From positions 992,001 through 1,056,000 of the forward strand of contig OZ251545.1 in the NCBI GenBank assembly GCA_965243335.1: a DNA stretch of 64,000 bases, in the 5' to 3' direction. The DNA comes from JAJDXW01 sp965243335 (GTDB lineage Bacteria > Pseudomonadota > Gammaproteobacteria > HK1). The notes beneath the pieces are model-generated. The model saw only the letters and a list, made by a program, of their open reading frames with translations, did no database searches and was not told where the DNA came from. The translations under genes and the position numbers were made by a program. Of the stretch, positions 1 to 7,603 are shown one piece after another; the stretch's first letter is position 1, and the number at the start of each line of letters is the position of its first letter.

Positions 1-224
1 ACCGGGCGTTCCGCGACAAGTTCGCCTTCCCCTTCGACCTCCTCTCCGATGAGGACCGGTCGGTCTCCATGCGCTACGGGGCGGCGGAGAGCGCGGACCA
101 GGAGTACCCCAGGCGGGTGAGCTACCTCATCGACCCCGAGGGGAGGATCGCGCGCGTCTACGGGGCGGTGAAGCCGGCCGAGCATCCGGCCGAGGTGCTG
201 GCCGCGCTCGACGAGCTCGGCTGA
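1..224 (+). CDS. Peroxiredoxin (AhpC/TSA, Bcp-like), C-terminal part
   Basis: Only the last 74 codons are inside the window. The visible protein reads FRDKFAFPFDLLSDEDRSV, then MRYGAA, then YLIDPEGRIARVY, and ends VLAALDEL. This is the usual second half of a thioredoxin-fold peroxiredoxin of the Bcp/PrxQ type: the stretch after the peroxidatic cysteine, the strand with the conserved D-P-x-G turn and the final helix. Such enzymes reduce peroxides in the cytoplasm using thioredoxin. The peroxidatic cysteine lies upstream of the window and cannot be checked. The gene ends 49 bases before hyuA on the same strand, so co-transcription is possible, but no functional link is evident. Confidence 0.85.
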   Translation, partial: RAFRDKFAFPFDLLSDEDRSVSMRYGAAESADQEYPRRVSYLIDPEGRIARVYGAVKPAEHPAEVLAALDELG

Positions 225-273
225 ACGGCGCGGGCGGCCTGCGGTGTGGTGAGGATGCGCGTGTGAGGACGCG

Positions 274-2349
274 ATGGGCGCGCGGGTAGGGGTCGACGTC
301 GGGGGGACGAACACCGACCTCGTGCTCGAGTCGGAGCGCGGGGTGTTCGTCCACAAGGTCCAGAGCACCCCGAACGACCAGTCCGAGGGCGTGCTGAAGG
401 GCCTGCACGAGCTCTGCGAGATCGCCGGGGTCACCCGCGACGACGTCGACCTCGTGGTCCACGGCACCACCGTCGCGACCAACATCACCATCGAGCACAA
501 CGGCGCGGAGGTGGGGATGCTCACCACCCGCAACTTCCGCGACGTCCTGCACATCGCCCGCCACAAGCGCCCGCACAACTTCTCGCTCCACTTCGACGTG
601 CCGTGGCAGTCGCGCCCCCTCGTCAAGCGCCGCAACCGCATCCCCGTCACCGAGCGCATCCTGCCGCCGGACGGGCGGATCGGGACCCCGCTCGACGAGA
701 ACGACGTGCTCGAAGCGGTCCGCGTCTTCCGCAAGCGCGGCATCCGCTCCGTCGTCATCGGCTTCCTCTTCTCCTTCATCAACGACGAGCACGAGCGGCG
801 CGCCCGCGCCATCGTCGAGCGCGAGATGCCGGACGCCTACGTCTGCTGCTCCTCGGAGGTGGCGAACGTGCTCCGGGAGTACGAGCGCTTCTCCACCGCC
901 GCGATGAACGCGTTCATCGGGCCGAAGACGAGCCTCTACCTCACCAACCTCCGGGACCGGCTCGCGCGCCAGGGGTTCCGTGCGAACCTGCGCCTCATCC
1001 AGTCGAACGGCGGGGTCTCGACGGTCGAGGCGTGCTCGCGGCGGGCGGTCAGCATCCTCATGTCGGGGCCGGCGGGCGGGGTCATCGGCGGGCGGGCGGA
1101 AGGGCTCCTCGCGGGGGCCGGCAACGTCATCACCGTCGACATCGGCGGGACGTCGGCGGACATCAGCACCGTCCCCGACGGGCGCATCAAGATCATGAAC
1201 CCGCGCGACTCCTACGTGGGCGGGCATCCGATCCTCGCCCCCATGATCGACCTCGTGACCATCGGGGCGGGGGGCGGATCAATCGCCTACATCGACTCGG
1301 CGGGCGGGTTCCACGTGGGGCCGCGCTCGGCCGGCGCCGACCCCGGCCCCGCCTGCTACGGCAAGGGGGGCGACGAGCCGACGGTCACCGACGCCCAGGT
1401 CGCCCTCGGGCGGCTGGACGCGGACCGGATGCTCGGGGGCGACCTTCCCGTCGACCCGGACCTCGCGAGCCGCGCCATCGAACGGAAGGTCGGGCGGAAG
1501 CTCGGCCTCCCGGTCAAGGATGCGGCCCTCGGCATCATCCGGGTGATCAACTCCAACATGGCGCTCGCGATCCGGTCGAGCTCGGTCGCGCGCGGGGTGG
1601 ACCCCCGCGAGTTCTCCCTGGTCCCGTTCGGCGGGGCGGGGCCGCTCCACGGGGTCGCGCTGGCCGAGGCGGTGTCGGCGCGGGACGTCCTCGTACCGGT
1701 CGCGCCGGGGATCACCGCCGCGATGGGCCTGCTGGAGACGGACATGCAGTACGAGCACGTCCGTTCGTTCATCACCTCCCTCACCCACGTCGATCCGGCG
1801 GCCGTGGACCAGCTCGACGCGCTGGTCGAGGAGCTGGTCGGGCACTGCCGGCGCGACCTCGAGAACGACGGGGTCCCGCCGGACCGCCAGACCTTCCAGC
1901 GGTTCGCGGAGTGCCGCTACCACGGCCAGGGGTTCGAGCTGCGGGCGGAGATCCCGGAGGGGCGGCTGGGGGCCGGCGGGGTCGAGCGCATCGTCGAGAG
2001 CTTCAACACCCAGCACCGCCTGGACTACGGCTACGCCTTCGACGACGCGGAGGTGGAGCTCATCACGGTGCGGGTCATCGGGACGGACCGGATCGAGCCG
2101 CTCCGGCTCCGGCCCCTGGAGCGGGCGAACGGCGCCTCCTGCGACGCGGCGCTCCTTTACTCGCGGCCGACGACCTTCGACGACGGCGCGACCGCCGACA
2201 CCCCGCGCTACGACCGCGGCCAGCTCAAGGCGGGGCACCGGGTGGCGGGGCCGGCGGTGCTCGTCCAGCAGGATTCGACGGTCCTCGTCCCGCCCGCCTA
2301 CGCGGCCGAGGTGAGCGAATACGGCAGCCTGCACGTGCGCCGGACCTGA
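274..2349 (+). CDS. hyuA: Hydantoinase/oxoprolinase subunit A (HyuA family)
   Basis: This 691-residue protein has the usual length for the ATP-dependent N-methylhydantoinase/5-oxoprolinase A subunit. Visible signatures are the N-terminal ASKHA-type phosphate loop GVDVGGTNTDLVL (residues about 6-18), the second loop VDIGGTSADIS near residue 290 preceded by MSGPAGGVIGG, DPGPACYGKGG and PFGGAGPLHG. The family hydrolyses cyclic amides such as hydantoins or 5-oxoproline in the cytoplasm, usually with the B subunit. The B-subunit gene follows after 126 bases on the same strand, so the two very likely form one operon and one heteromeric enzyme. The ATG follows a GTGAGGA stretch at plausible spacing. 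The substrate cannot be read from sequence. Confidence 0.92.
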   Translation: MGARVGVDVGGTNTDLVLESERGVFVHKVQSTPNDQSEGVLKGLHELCEIAGVTRDDVDLVVHGTTVATNITIEHNGAEVGMLTTRNFRDVLHIARHKRPHNFSLHFDVPWQSRPLVKRRNRIPVTERILPPDGRIGTPLDENDVLEAVRVFRKRGIRSVVIGFLFSFINDEHERRARAIVEREMPDAYVCCSSEVANVLREYERFSTAAMNAFIGPKTSLYLTNLRDRLARQGFRANLRLIQSNGGVSTVEACSRRAVSILMSGPAGGVIGGRAEGLLAGAGNVITVDIGGTSADISTVPDGRIKIMNPRDSYVGGHPILAPMIDLVTIGAGGGSIAYIDSAGGFHVGPRSAGADPGPACYGKGGDEPTVTDAQVALGRLDADRMLGGDLPVDPDLASRAIERKVGRKLGLPVKDAALGIIRVINSNMALAIRSSSVARGVDPREFSLVPFGGAGPLHGVALAEAVSARDVLVPVAPGITAAMGLLETDMQYEHVRSFITSLTHVDPAAVDQLDALVEELVGHCRRDLENDGVPPDRQTFQRFAECRYHGQGFELRAEIPEGRLGAGGVERIVESFNTQHRLDYGYAFDDAEVELITVRVIGTDRIEPLRLRPLERANGASCDAALLYSRPTTFDDGATADTPRYDRGQLKAGHRVAGPAVLVQQDSTVLVPPAYAAEVSEYGSLHVRRT

Positions 2350-2475
2350 CCGGGGCCGGCGAGGCCGATACCGGCGGGCCTGAAGGCGCGGCGGGAAGCG
2401 CCCGGGACGAACCCGGCGCGAGCCCGAGACGGACCCCGGACGAATCCGGGACGAACGACGAACGAGGAGCAAGTC
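2350..2475 (+). repeat. Short spacer with degenerate GACGAA-CCGG repeats between hyuA and hyuB
   Basis: The spacer contains several imperfect copies of a unit resembling CGGGACGAAyCC, most clearly in its second half, directly before an AACGAGGAGCAAGTC ribosome-binding context for hyuB. No terminator-like hairpin is evident, which supports co-transcription of the two genes. The repeats may simply be slippage of GC-rich sequence. Confidence 0.4.
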
Positions 2476-4857
2476 ATGGCCCACCGGGAGCTCGACCCGA
2501 TCACCTTGCAGGTCATCAGCGGGGCGCTCGACACCATCGCCGAGGAGATGGGGCACGTGCTCTACCGCATGTCCTTCTCGTCGATCATCCGCGAGTCCCA
2601 GGACCTCGGGGCCGGCCTGTTCGACACCGAGTACAACACCCTGTGCGAGTCCGAGTCGACCCCGCTCCACATCGGGTCGCTGCCGGGCTACCTCGAAGGC
2701 ATCGAGAAGGTGGTGCAGGGAAGCTGGGCGGACGGGGACGTCGTCATCCACAACCACCCCTACTACGGTTCGAGCCATTCGCCGGACATCGCGGTCGTCA
2801 TCCCCATCTTCTACCGCGACCGGCTGGTCGGCTACTCGGCGAACACCGCCCACCACCTCGACATCGGGGCCGCCACGCCGGGGCTCATCATCGACATCCC
2901 GGACGTCTACGCGGAGGGGATGCTGTTCGCGGGGACCAAGCTCTACGAGGCGGGCCGGCGCAACGAGGCGATGTGGGACTACATCCGCAACAACTCGCGC
3001 GCGTCGCGGCAGCTCCTCGACGACCTCGACGCCCAGATCGCCTCCGCGCGCCTCGGGGTCCGGCGCTTCGTCGAGCTGATGGACCGCTTCGGCTACGACG
3101 ACGTCATCGCCGCCACGCGCCAGCTCATGGACTACACCGAGCGCGTCCTTCGCCAGCGGATCGCGGCCATCCCCGACGGGGAGTACCGGGCGGAAGGGTT
3201 CCTCGACGACGACGGGCGGAACCGCGACGTGCGCCTCCCCGTCAAGGTGTGCGTGCGGGTCCGGGGCGACGGCGTCGAGGTGGACCTCACCGGCTCGGCG
3301 GACCAGGTCGAGACGGGGTTCAACGTCCCCTTCGAGGGCTCGACCAAGGTGGCGTGCTTCTGCGCGATCCGCTCGCTCCTCCTCGACGCGGAAACCTCCG
3401 AGATCAAGGTGCCGTCGAACCAGGGGTCGTTCCGCCCGATCGACGTCGTCGCCCCCGAGGGCTCCATCTTCAACCCGCGGTTCCCGGCCGCCGCGGAGGC
3501 CCGCTTCTCCCAGATCAACCGGGTCATCGACCTCATCTACAAGGCGCTGAGCCCGGTGCTGCCGGACGAGATCATCGCGGGGAGCTCCGCCACCCTCTCG
3601 TTCGCCGCGTACTCGGGGGTCCGCCCTTCCGGCGACTACTGGGTGTTCCTGGAGGTGAACGAGGGCTCGTACGGGGGGCGTCCCGCCTCGGACGGGCCGG
3701 ACAGCATCGACAGCCTCATGGCGAACACCCGCAACAACCCGCTCGAAGACCTCGCGATGCACCTCCCGATGGTCTGCGACCGCTACGAGCTGAGGGACGA
3801 CGTGATGCCCGCCCCCGGGCGCTTCCGGGGCGGGCTCGGGGTGGTCAAGAAGCAGCGGATGCTGAACGACGGGTTCATCACCCACGAGGCGGACCGCCAC
3901 GAGGACCCGCCGTGGGGGGTCTTCGGCGGCTGGGACGGCGCGGGCGGACGGCTGGAGATCTACAACGACACTCGCCCCGGGGACGGGCGCGCCATGCCCG
4001 CGAAGTTCTCCGGGCTCCGGGTCGGGCCGGGGGACGTGATGGCCTTCTACGGCCCGAGCGGCGGCGGCTACGGCGACCCGCTGGACCGCCCGCCCGGAAA
4101 GGTGCTGGAGGACGTGCTCGACGGGTTCTACACGAGCGAGGCGGCGCGCTCGACCTTCGGGGTGGTGGTGGACCTGGAGGCGGAGCGCGTCGACGAGGCG
4201 GCCACCGAGGCGGCGCGGCGCGCGCTCCGGGCGCGGACGACCGAGGAGCGGGCGGGGGCGAGCACCGACCTCGGGCCGGCGGCGGAGGCGGTGGGGCCGG
4301 AGGCCGCCCGTCCGGCGGCGGCCCGCCCGGCGACACACACTGCCTCTGCCCCGGCGTCCGCCGCCGCCGGTAGCGTCCGCCCCACCGGGGCCGATGGCGG
4401 CCGTCCCACCGGGGCCGCGCACTCATCCGCCGCGATCGGGAGACGAGCCCGCGCCGCCGCCGCCAACGGGGCCGCCGCTCCAACGGCTCACGACGAACGC
4501 CGGGCGCCGGCGTCCGCGCCATCGCACCCCCCGGCGCCGCCGCCTCCGGCCGCGGCTACCGCCGCCGCGGCCCCCCGGCCGGCCAATGGAGCGCCCCCCG
4601 CGAACGGAGGGATCAGCGGCAACGACACCGCCCGCTCGCTCAGCGCCCGCTACGGCGACGGCTGGAGCTTCGAGATCGTGGGCTACCACCTCGGCGGCGA
4701 GGAGGTGGAGGTCACCGGACAGCTCCGCGCGAACGGCAGCTCCGTCCAGCGCACCGCCCGCGCGAACGGCCCTGCCCTCGGCCTCGGCGAGCGGCTGAAG
4801 CGCGCGAGCGAGACATGCCTGCGCGACTGCGCCGCCGCCCTCCCCGCCGGCCCCTGA
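2476..4857 (+). CDS. hyuB: Hydantoinase/oxoprolinase subunit B with a C-terminal extension
   Basis: Residues 1 to about 590 are a complete HyuB-type subunit: the N-terminal LDPITLQVISGALDTIAEEM, the VIHNHPYYGSSHSPD motif, SLMANTRNNPLEDLAMHLP and the FYGPSGGGYGDPLDR glycine-rich end. With HyuA it should form an ATP-dependent cyclic-amide hydrolase. The protein is about 200 residues longer than expected. An Ala/Pro-rich disordered linker (about 600-715) leads to a compact terminal segment from residue 716 onward: DGWSFEIVG, an alternating strand pattern, then a helix GERLKRASETCLRDCAAAL. This layout recalls the end of Rad52-type annealing domains, but that similarity is my own pattern match and is not proven. 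The ATG has a strong GAGGAG site. Confidence 0.88.
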   Translation: MAHRELDPITLQVISGALDTIAEEMGHVLYRMSFSSIIRESQDLGAGLFDTEYNTLCESESTPLHIGSLPGYLEGIEKVVQGSWADGDVVIHNHPYYGSSHSPDIAVVIPIFYRDRLVGYSANTAHHLDIGAATPGLIIDIPDVYAEGMLFAGTKLYEAGRRNEAMWDYIRNNSRASRQLLDDLDAQIASARLGVRRFVELMDRFGYDDVIAATRQLMDYTERVLRQRIAAIPDGEYRAEGFLDDDGRNRDVRLPVKVCVRVRGDGVEVDLTGSADQVETGFNVPFEGSTKVACFCAIRSLLLDAETSEIKVPSNQGSFRPIDVVAPEGSIFNPRFPAAAEARFSQINRVIDLIYKALSPVLPDEIIAGSSATLSFAAYSGVRPSGDYWVFLEVNEGSYGGRPASDGPDSIDSLMANTRNNPLEDLAMHLPMVCDRYELRDDVMPAPGRFRGGLGVVKKQRMLNDGFITHEADRHEDPPWGVFGGWDGAGGRLEIYNDTRPGDGRAMPAKFSGLRVGPGDVMAFYGPSGGGYGDPLDRPPGKVLEDVLDGFYTSEAARSTFGVVVDLEAERVDEAATEAARRALRARTTEERAGASTDLGPAAEAVGPEAARPAAARPATHTASAPASAAAGSVRPTGADGGRPTGAAHSSAAIGRRARAAAANGAAAPTAHDERRAPASAPSHPPAPPPPAAATAAAAPRPANGAPPANGGISGNDTARSLSARYGDGWSFEIVGYHLGGEEVEVTGQLRANGSSVQRTARANGPALGLGERLKRASETCLRDCAAALPAGP

Positions 4858-4863
4858 CCTGAC

Positions 4864-4896
4864 GGGCCGGCGGGCCTCTCCGGCGCCCGCCGGCCC
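4864..4896 (+). terminator. Terminator-like hairpin after hyuB
   Basis: A perfect 12-base inverted repeat, GGGCCGGCGGGC and its complement, is separated by a 9-base loop and begins 6 bases after the hyuB stop codon. There is no run of T after it, so it is either a weak intrinsic terminator or a 3'-end stabilising hairpin. Confidence 0.5.
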
Positions 4897-5196
4897 AGGC
4901 CATTCCGCCCCGCAGGCCGCTGGCGACGGTTCGTCCGTTCCGAACTCCCGGTTTCGCGGGAGGAGAAGAGGGCGAAACCGGCCCGGCCTGCCTCCTCTCC
5001 CCAAGGCCTTTCCTTGTTCGCCGCACCATCCGAAAGTAGCGCGGTCGCCGCCCGGATTCCGGCCCCCCGCCGCTCGAAAAATGGCCTTTCGTCATGCCCC
5101 CGGGCAACCCCGACGGCCCGATTCAGGCTCCGTGGCGAACGGAGAATGGCCGTGGCCTCCTCCCCGTTCCCGCATGGCGGGAGCGGCCGTCAGGGT
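4897..5196. other. Gene-free stretch between hyuB and the NYN gene
   Basis: I see no convincing coding sequence here. The base composition is as GC-rich as the surroundings. A near palindrome CCGGTTTCGCGGG lies in the first third. The right end carries the candidate promoter of the NYN gene. Confidence 0.5.
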
Positions 5197-5202
5197 TACA
5201 AT
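5197..5202 (+). promoter_or_regulatory. Candidate -10 element of the NYN-domain gene
   Basis: TACAAT, one mismatch from the sigma-70 -10 consensus, lies 32 bases before the chosen ATG. The expected -35 position reads ATGGCG, so no good partner hexamer is present. The assignment rests on the -10 box and its distance alone. Confidence 0.3.
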
Positions 5203-5234
5203 GGGCGGAAGTGAAAAGGCCCTGTGGATCCGAA

Positions 5235-5849
5235 ATGGAAAAGGTCTTCATCTACTGGGACAACTCCAACATCTTCATCAGCGCGCGCGAGGTCGCGGTG
5301 GAACGGGAAGGCGCCGCCGCCCGCCACCGGGTGCGCGTCCACTTCCGGAATCTCCTGGAGCTGGCCCACGCCGGACGCGGCATCGAGCACGCAATCGCGG
5401 TCGGGTCCGTTCCCCCGGAGCTCCGGCACGTCTGGAATCGTCTGGAAAACGAGGGGGTCACGGTACAGCTACTGGAACGCGGAGCGATGCAGGGCCGGGA
5501 GCAGGGCGTGGATCAGACCCTGCAAACCGCGATGCTGCGCGACGCCTTCGACCACAACGGGGACCCCGGGATCGCGGTCCTGCTGACCGGGGACGGGAGC
5601 GGCTTCATCGACGGGGTCGGGTTTCATGCGGACCTGGAGCGCATGCACGGCCGGGGATGGAGGGTCGAGGTGCTGTCCTGGCGGCATAGCTGCAACCGCC
5701 GGATGCGGGAATGGGCGGAGCAGAACGGAAAGTTCGTAGCCCTGGACGATTTCTACGAGAGCGTCACCTTCCTCGAACCGCCGATGCCGGGCGATCCGGT
5801 CGGCGGACCGCGCCACGCGGCTCCGGTCGATTTGCAGAGGCGCCCCTGA
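5235..5849 (+). CDS. NYN-domain protein (LabA/PIN-like putative ribonuclease)
   Basis: This 204-residue protein begins EKVFIYWDNSNIFISA, the classic first strand of the NYN domain with its conserved aspartate and N-x-N. It carries LLTGDGSGFIDGV near residue 120, the second acidic motif in which aspartates coordinate metal in this PIN-like nuclease fold. Known NYN proteins are single-stranded RNA endonucleases. The fold and acidic residues are seen; the substrate is unknown. The internal ATG was chosen because the conserved strand starts at once and upstream codons are low-complexity, although the same frame stays open about 140 bases further upstream. It stands alone between a hyuB terminator hairpin and a repeat element. 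Confidence 0.75.
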   Translation: MEKVFIYWDNSNIFISAREVAVEREGAAARHRVRVHFRNLLELAHAGRGIEHAIAVGSVPPELRHVWNRLENEGVTVQLLERGAMQGREQGVDQTLQTAMLRDAFDHNGDPGIAVLLTGDGSGFIDGVGFHADLERMHGRGWRVEVLSWRHSCNRRMREWAEQNGKFVALDDFYESVTFLEPPMPGDPVGGPRHAAPVDLQRRP

Positions 5850-5913
5850 CCCTCCCCCGGAGGCCCGCCAGCGACAACCGCCTTCGCGGCCCTGTCGGCC
5901 TTGCCCCAAAGAA

Positions 5914-6075
5914 GCGGCATGTGCGCTACGGGGATTTCGCCAAGCACCCCTCGTCGCAGGCGGGTCCTGGGAACGGCGCGTCCTGCGGACGCGGGCGTCC
6001 CGCCCGCATTCTTGTTCACGGGCGCTTCACCGCCCTGTGCGGGCGGGACACAAGCGTTCCCAGGACACGCCGTTC
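5914..6075. repeat. Intergenic palindromic repeat, copy 1 (full length)
   Basis: This is a REP-like element. Its left end resembles GCATGTGCGCTACGGGGAT followed by TCGCCAAGCAC and CTCGTCGCAG. It is followed by an inverted repeat whose arms read CCTGGGAACG...GCGGGCGTCCCGCCCGCA and TGCGGGCGGGACACAAGCGTTCCCAGG, with a loop of about 30 bases. The same left end recurs at copies 6 and 7 and the same arms recur at every copy in the window. It fills most of the space between the NYN and cupin genes. Confidence 0.8.
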
Positions 6076-6182
6076 CGCCGGAGAAGTCACCCCGGCTTGC
6101 GGGGTCGGGGTACCGCGCCTAGGATCGGAGCCGGTCCAAGGCCGCAATCGGGCGGCGCGTCATCACATCGGAGGAGAACGGC

Positions 6183-6617
6183 ATGAGCAGCAGCGCAGCG
6201 GCGGTAGTCGAGCTGCCCGAGGCGGCGGAGCGTTCCGAAGACTTCGTCCTCGCGAAGAAGAACGAGGCGACCTACGTCAAGGGGCGGCGCGACTGGATGA
6301 AGTATCGCGAGCTCGGCGTCACCGAGGCGAGCGGCGGGCGGCTCCGCGCCCAGGTGACCTCGGCGTCGCAGGGCCTCTCGGCGCCGACCGGCTGGCACGT
6401 GCACCATTGCGAGGGGCAGCTCGTCTACATGCTGGACGGCTGGGTCGACCTCGAGTTCGCGGGCGGCAGGATCGTGCGGATCGAGCCGGGGGACAGCATG
6501 TACATCCCGGGCGGCACCCCCCACAACGAGATCGCGACCTCCGACACCTTCGAGCTGGTCGAGGTCAGCCTGCCCGCCGACATGGGCACGGAGCCCTGCG
6601 ACCCGCCCGGCGCGTGA
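6183..6617 (+). CDS. Cupin-domain protein
   Basis: This 144-residue single-domain cupin has the first motif GWHVHHCEGQLVYMLDGWVDLEF near residues 68-90, giving the H-x-H and glutamate metal ligands. The second motif is GDSMYIPGGTPHNEI near residues 105-120, giving the last histidine. A mononuclear metal site is therefore intact. Small cupins of this kind bind or isomerise small metabolites or act as dioxygenases; which one cannot be read here. The ATG is preceded by a strong GGAGGAGAA site at good spacing. No operon partner is obvious, since repeats lie upstream and a strong hairpin lies directly downstream. Confidence 0.82.
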   Translation: MSSSAAAVVELPEAAERSEDFVLAKKNEATYVKGRRDWMKYRELGVTEASGGRLRAQVTSASQGLSAPTGWHVHHCEGQLVYMLDGWVDLEFAGGRIVRIEPGDSMYIPGGTPHNEIATSDTFELVEVSLPADMGTEPCDPPGA

Positions 6618-6623
6618 GCCTCC

Positions 6624-6653
6624 GGGGCGCCGGCCTCCTCCGGCCGGCGCCCC
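6624..6653 (+). terminator. Terminator-like hairpin after the cupin gene
   Basis: A perfect 12-base stem, GGGGCGCCGGCC with its complement, has a 6-base TCCTCC loop and starts 6 bases after the cupin stop codon. Only a weak T-containing tail (GTTCC) follows it. Confidence 0.55.
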
Positions 6654-6746
6654 GTTCCGCCCCGCTCCGCGCCCCCTTCCCCCGACCGCCGGCTCGGCGA
6701 GGCCGGGCCCGCGGGCTTGGCTGCTCCCGGTAAGGAGCGCCCCCCC

Positions 6747-7385
6747 ATGCGCAAGCCCGCATCCATGAAGGCCCTCGAGGCGCTTGGCCGGGTCCGGCTA
6801 TCGGAGCATTTCTTCATGCGCGAGATGCTCTACAGCGAGATCGCGAGCTTCCACGGGATCCCGAACGTCCCCGACGACCCCGACCTGGCCGTCGCCGCCG
6901 GCACCCGGCTCTGCGAGGAGCTGCTCGAGCCCCTGCACGCCACCTTCGGACACGTATCGGTCCGTTCCGCGTTCCGCTCCGCGGAGGTGAACACCTACGG
7001 CGCCGCCCGGCAGGACCAGGGCTATTCGTGCGCCCGCACGGAGTGGAACCGCTCCCGCCACGTGTGGGCCCGGCGGGACGACGAGGGCTGCATGGGGGCG
7101 ACCGCCTGCATCGTCATCCCCTGGTTCATCCCGCGCTTCGAGGCAGGCGCGCCCTGGCAGGCGCTCGCCTGGTGGGTGCACGACCACCTGCCGTATTCGG
7201 ACATGACGTTCTTCGCCGCGACGGGCAGGAACTGCGCGTTCAATCTCCGGTGGCACGAGAAGCCGACGCGCCGTATCGAGGCGCTCTCGCCGCGCAAGCT
7301 CCTCCTCACCAAGCCGGGCATGGCGAACCACTCGGGCGACCACTCCCCTGAGTACCCCGGCTTCCCGAAGCTCCGACGCTACTGA
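6747..7385 (+). CDS. Peptidase M15-like protein
   Basis: This 212-residue protein resembles M15 (D-Ala-D-Ala carboxypeptidase/hedgehog-like) proteins. LSEHFFMREMLYSEIASFHGIPN opens the domain, followed by CEELLEPLHATFGHVSVRSAFRSAEVN, where the last part matches the S-x-Y/F-R-S-x-x-V-N turn. The canonical zinc motif S-x-H-x-x-G-x-A-x-D is imperfect. SRH is present, but an insertion follows and the aspartate is not evident near GATACIVIP. A second histidine occurs in WHEKPTRRI. It may therefore be a divergent or inactive member. The ATG follows TAAGGAGCG. No signal peptide is visible. The cellular target is unknown. Confidence 0.6.
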   Translation: MRKPASMKALEALGRVRLSEHFFMREMLYSEIASFHGIPNVPDDPDLAVAAGTRLCEELLEPLHATFGHVSVRSAFRSAEVNTYGAARQDQGYSCARTEWNRSRHVWARRDDEGCMGATACIVIPWFIPRFEAGAPWQALAWWVHDHLPYSDMTFFAATGRNCAFNLRWHEKPTRRIEALSPRKLLLTKPGMANHSGDHSPEYPGFPKLRRY

Positions 7386-7424
7386 CCGGCCATCCCTCCT
7401 CCGCGCTCCACTGAAGGGCTCGCG

Positions 7425-7496
7425 GTGGCGACCCGCAACGTCCGGGACTTCGAGGACGTCGACGTGGAGGTCGTCGATCCGTGGACGGCGGCGTGA
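7425..7496 (+). pseudogene. C-terminal remnant of a VapC-type PIN toxin
   Basis: The 23 codons read VATRNVRDFEDVDVEVVDPW and then two alanines before the stop. This is the hallmark end of VapC toxins: the TRNxxDF strand with its acidic residue, then V-x-V-(V/L)-(D/N)-P-W. Homology extends only two or three codons upstream (GLA). The N-terminal catalytic aspartates and the partner antitoxin gene are absent, so this is a deletion scar of a type II toxin-antitoxin locus. Confidence 0.65.
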
Positions 7497-7603
7497 GCGG
7501 GGCGACCGCGGCCTTCGCGCGCGTCAGGATCGACGCCCGGCTCCGGGCCGGCGCCGGACGGCCGTTCTCCGGCCCGGAGCGAGCGTGACCGGCCCGGCCC
7601 GGA

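Noticed and set aside
603..4373. Very long overlapping open frames, for example 603-4373 (+), 1279-4422 (-), 7964-11260 (+), 12251-16021 (+) and 30894-35024 (+)
   Set aside because: They lie in other frames of well-supported genes, are Arg/Pro/Gly/Ala-rich without family motifs, and are expected in very GC-rich DNA where stop codons are rare.
5914..6075. CRISPR array in the repeat-rich spacers
   Set aside because: The repeats are long inverted arms scattered over the window, not short regularly spaced direct repeats with unique spacers, and no cas genes are present.
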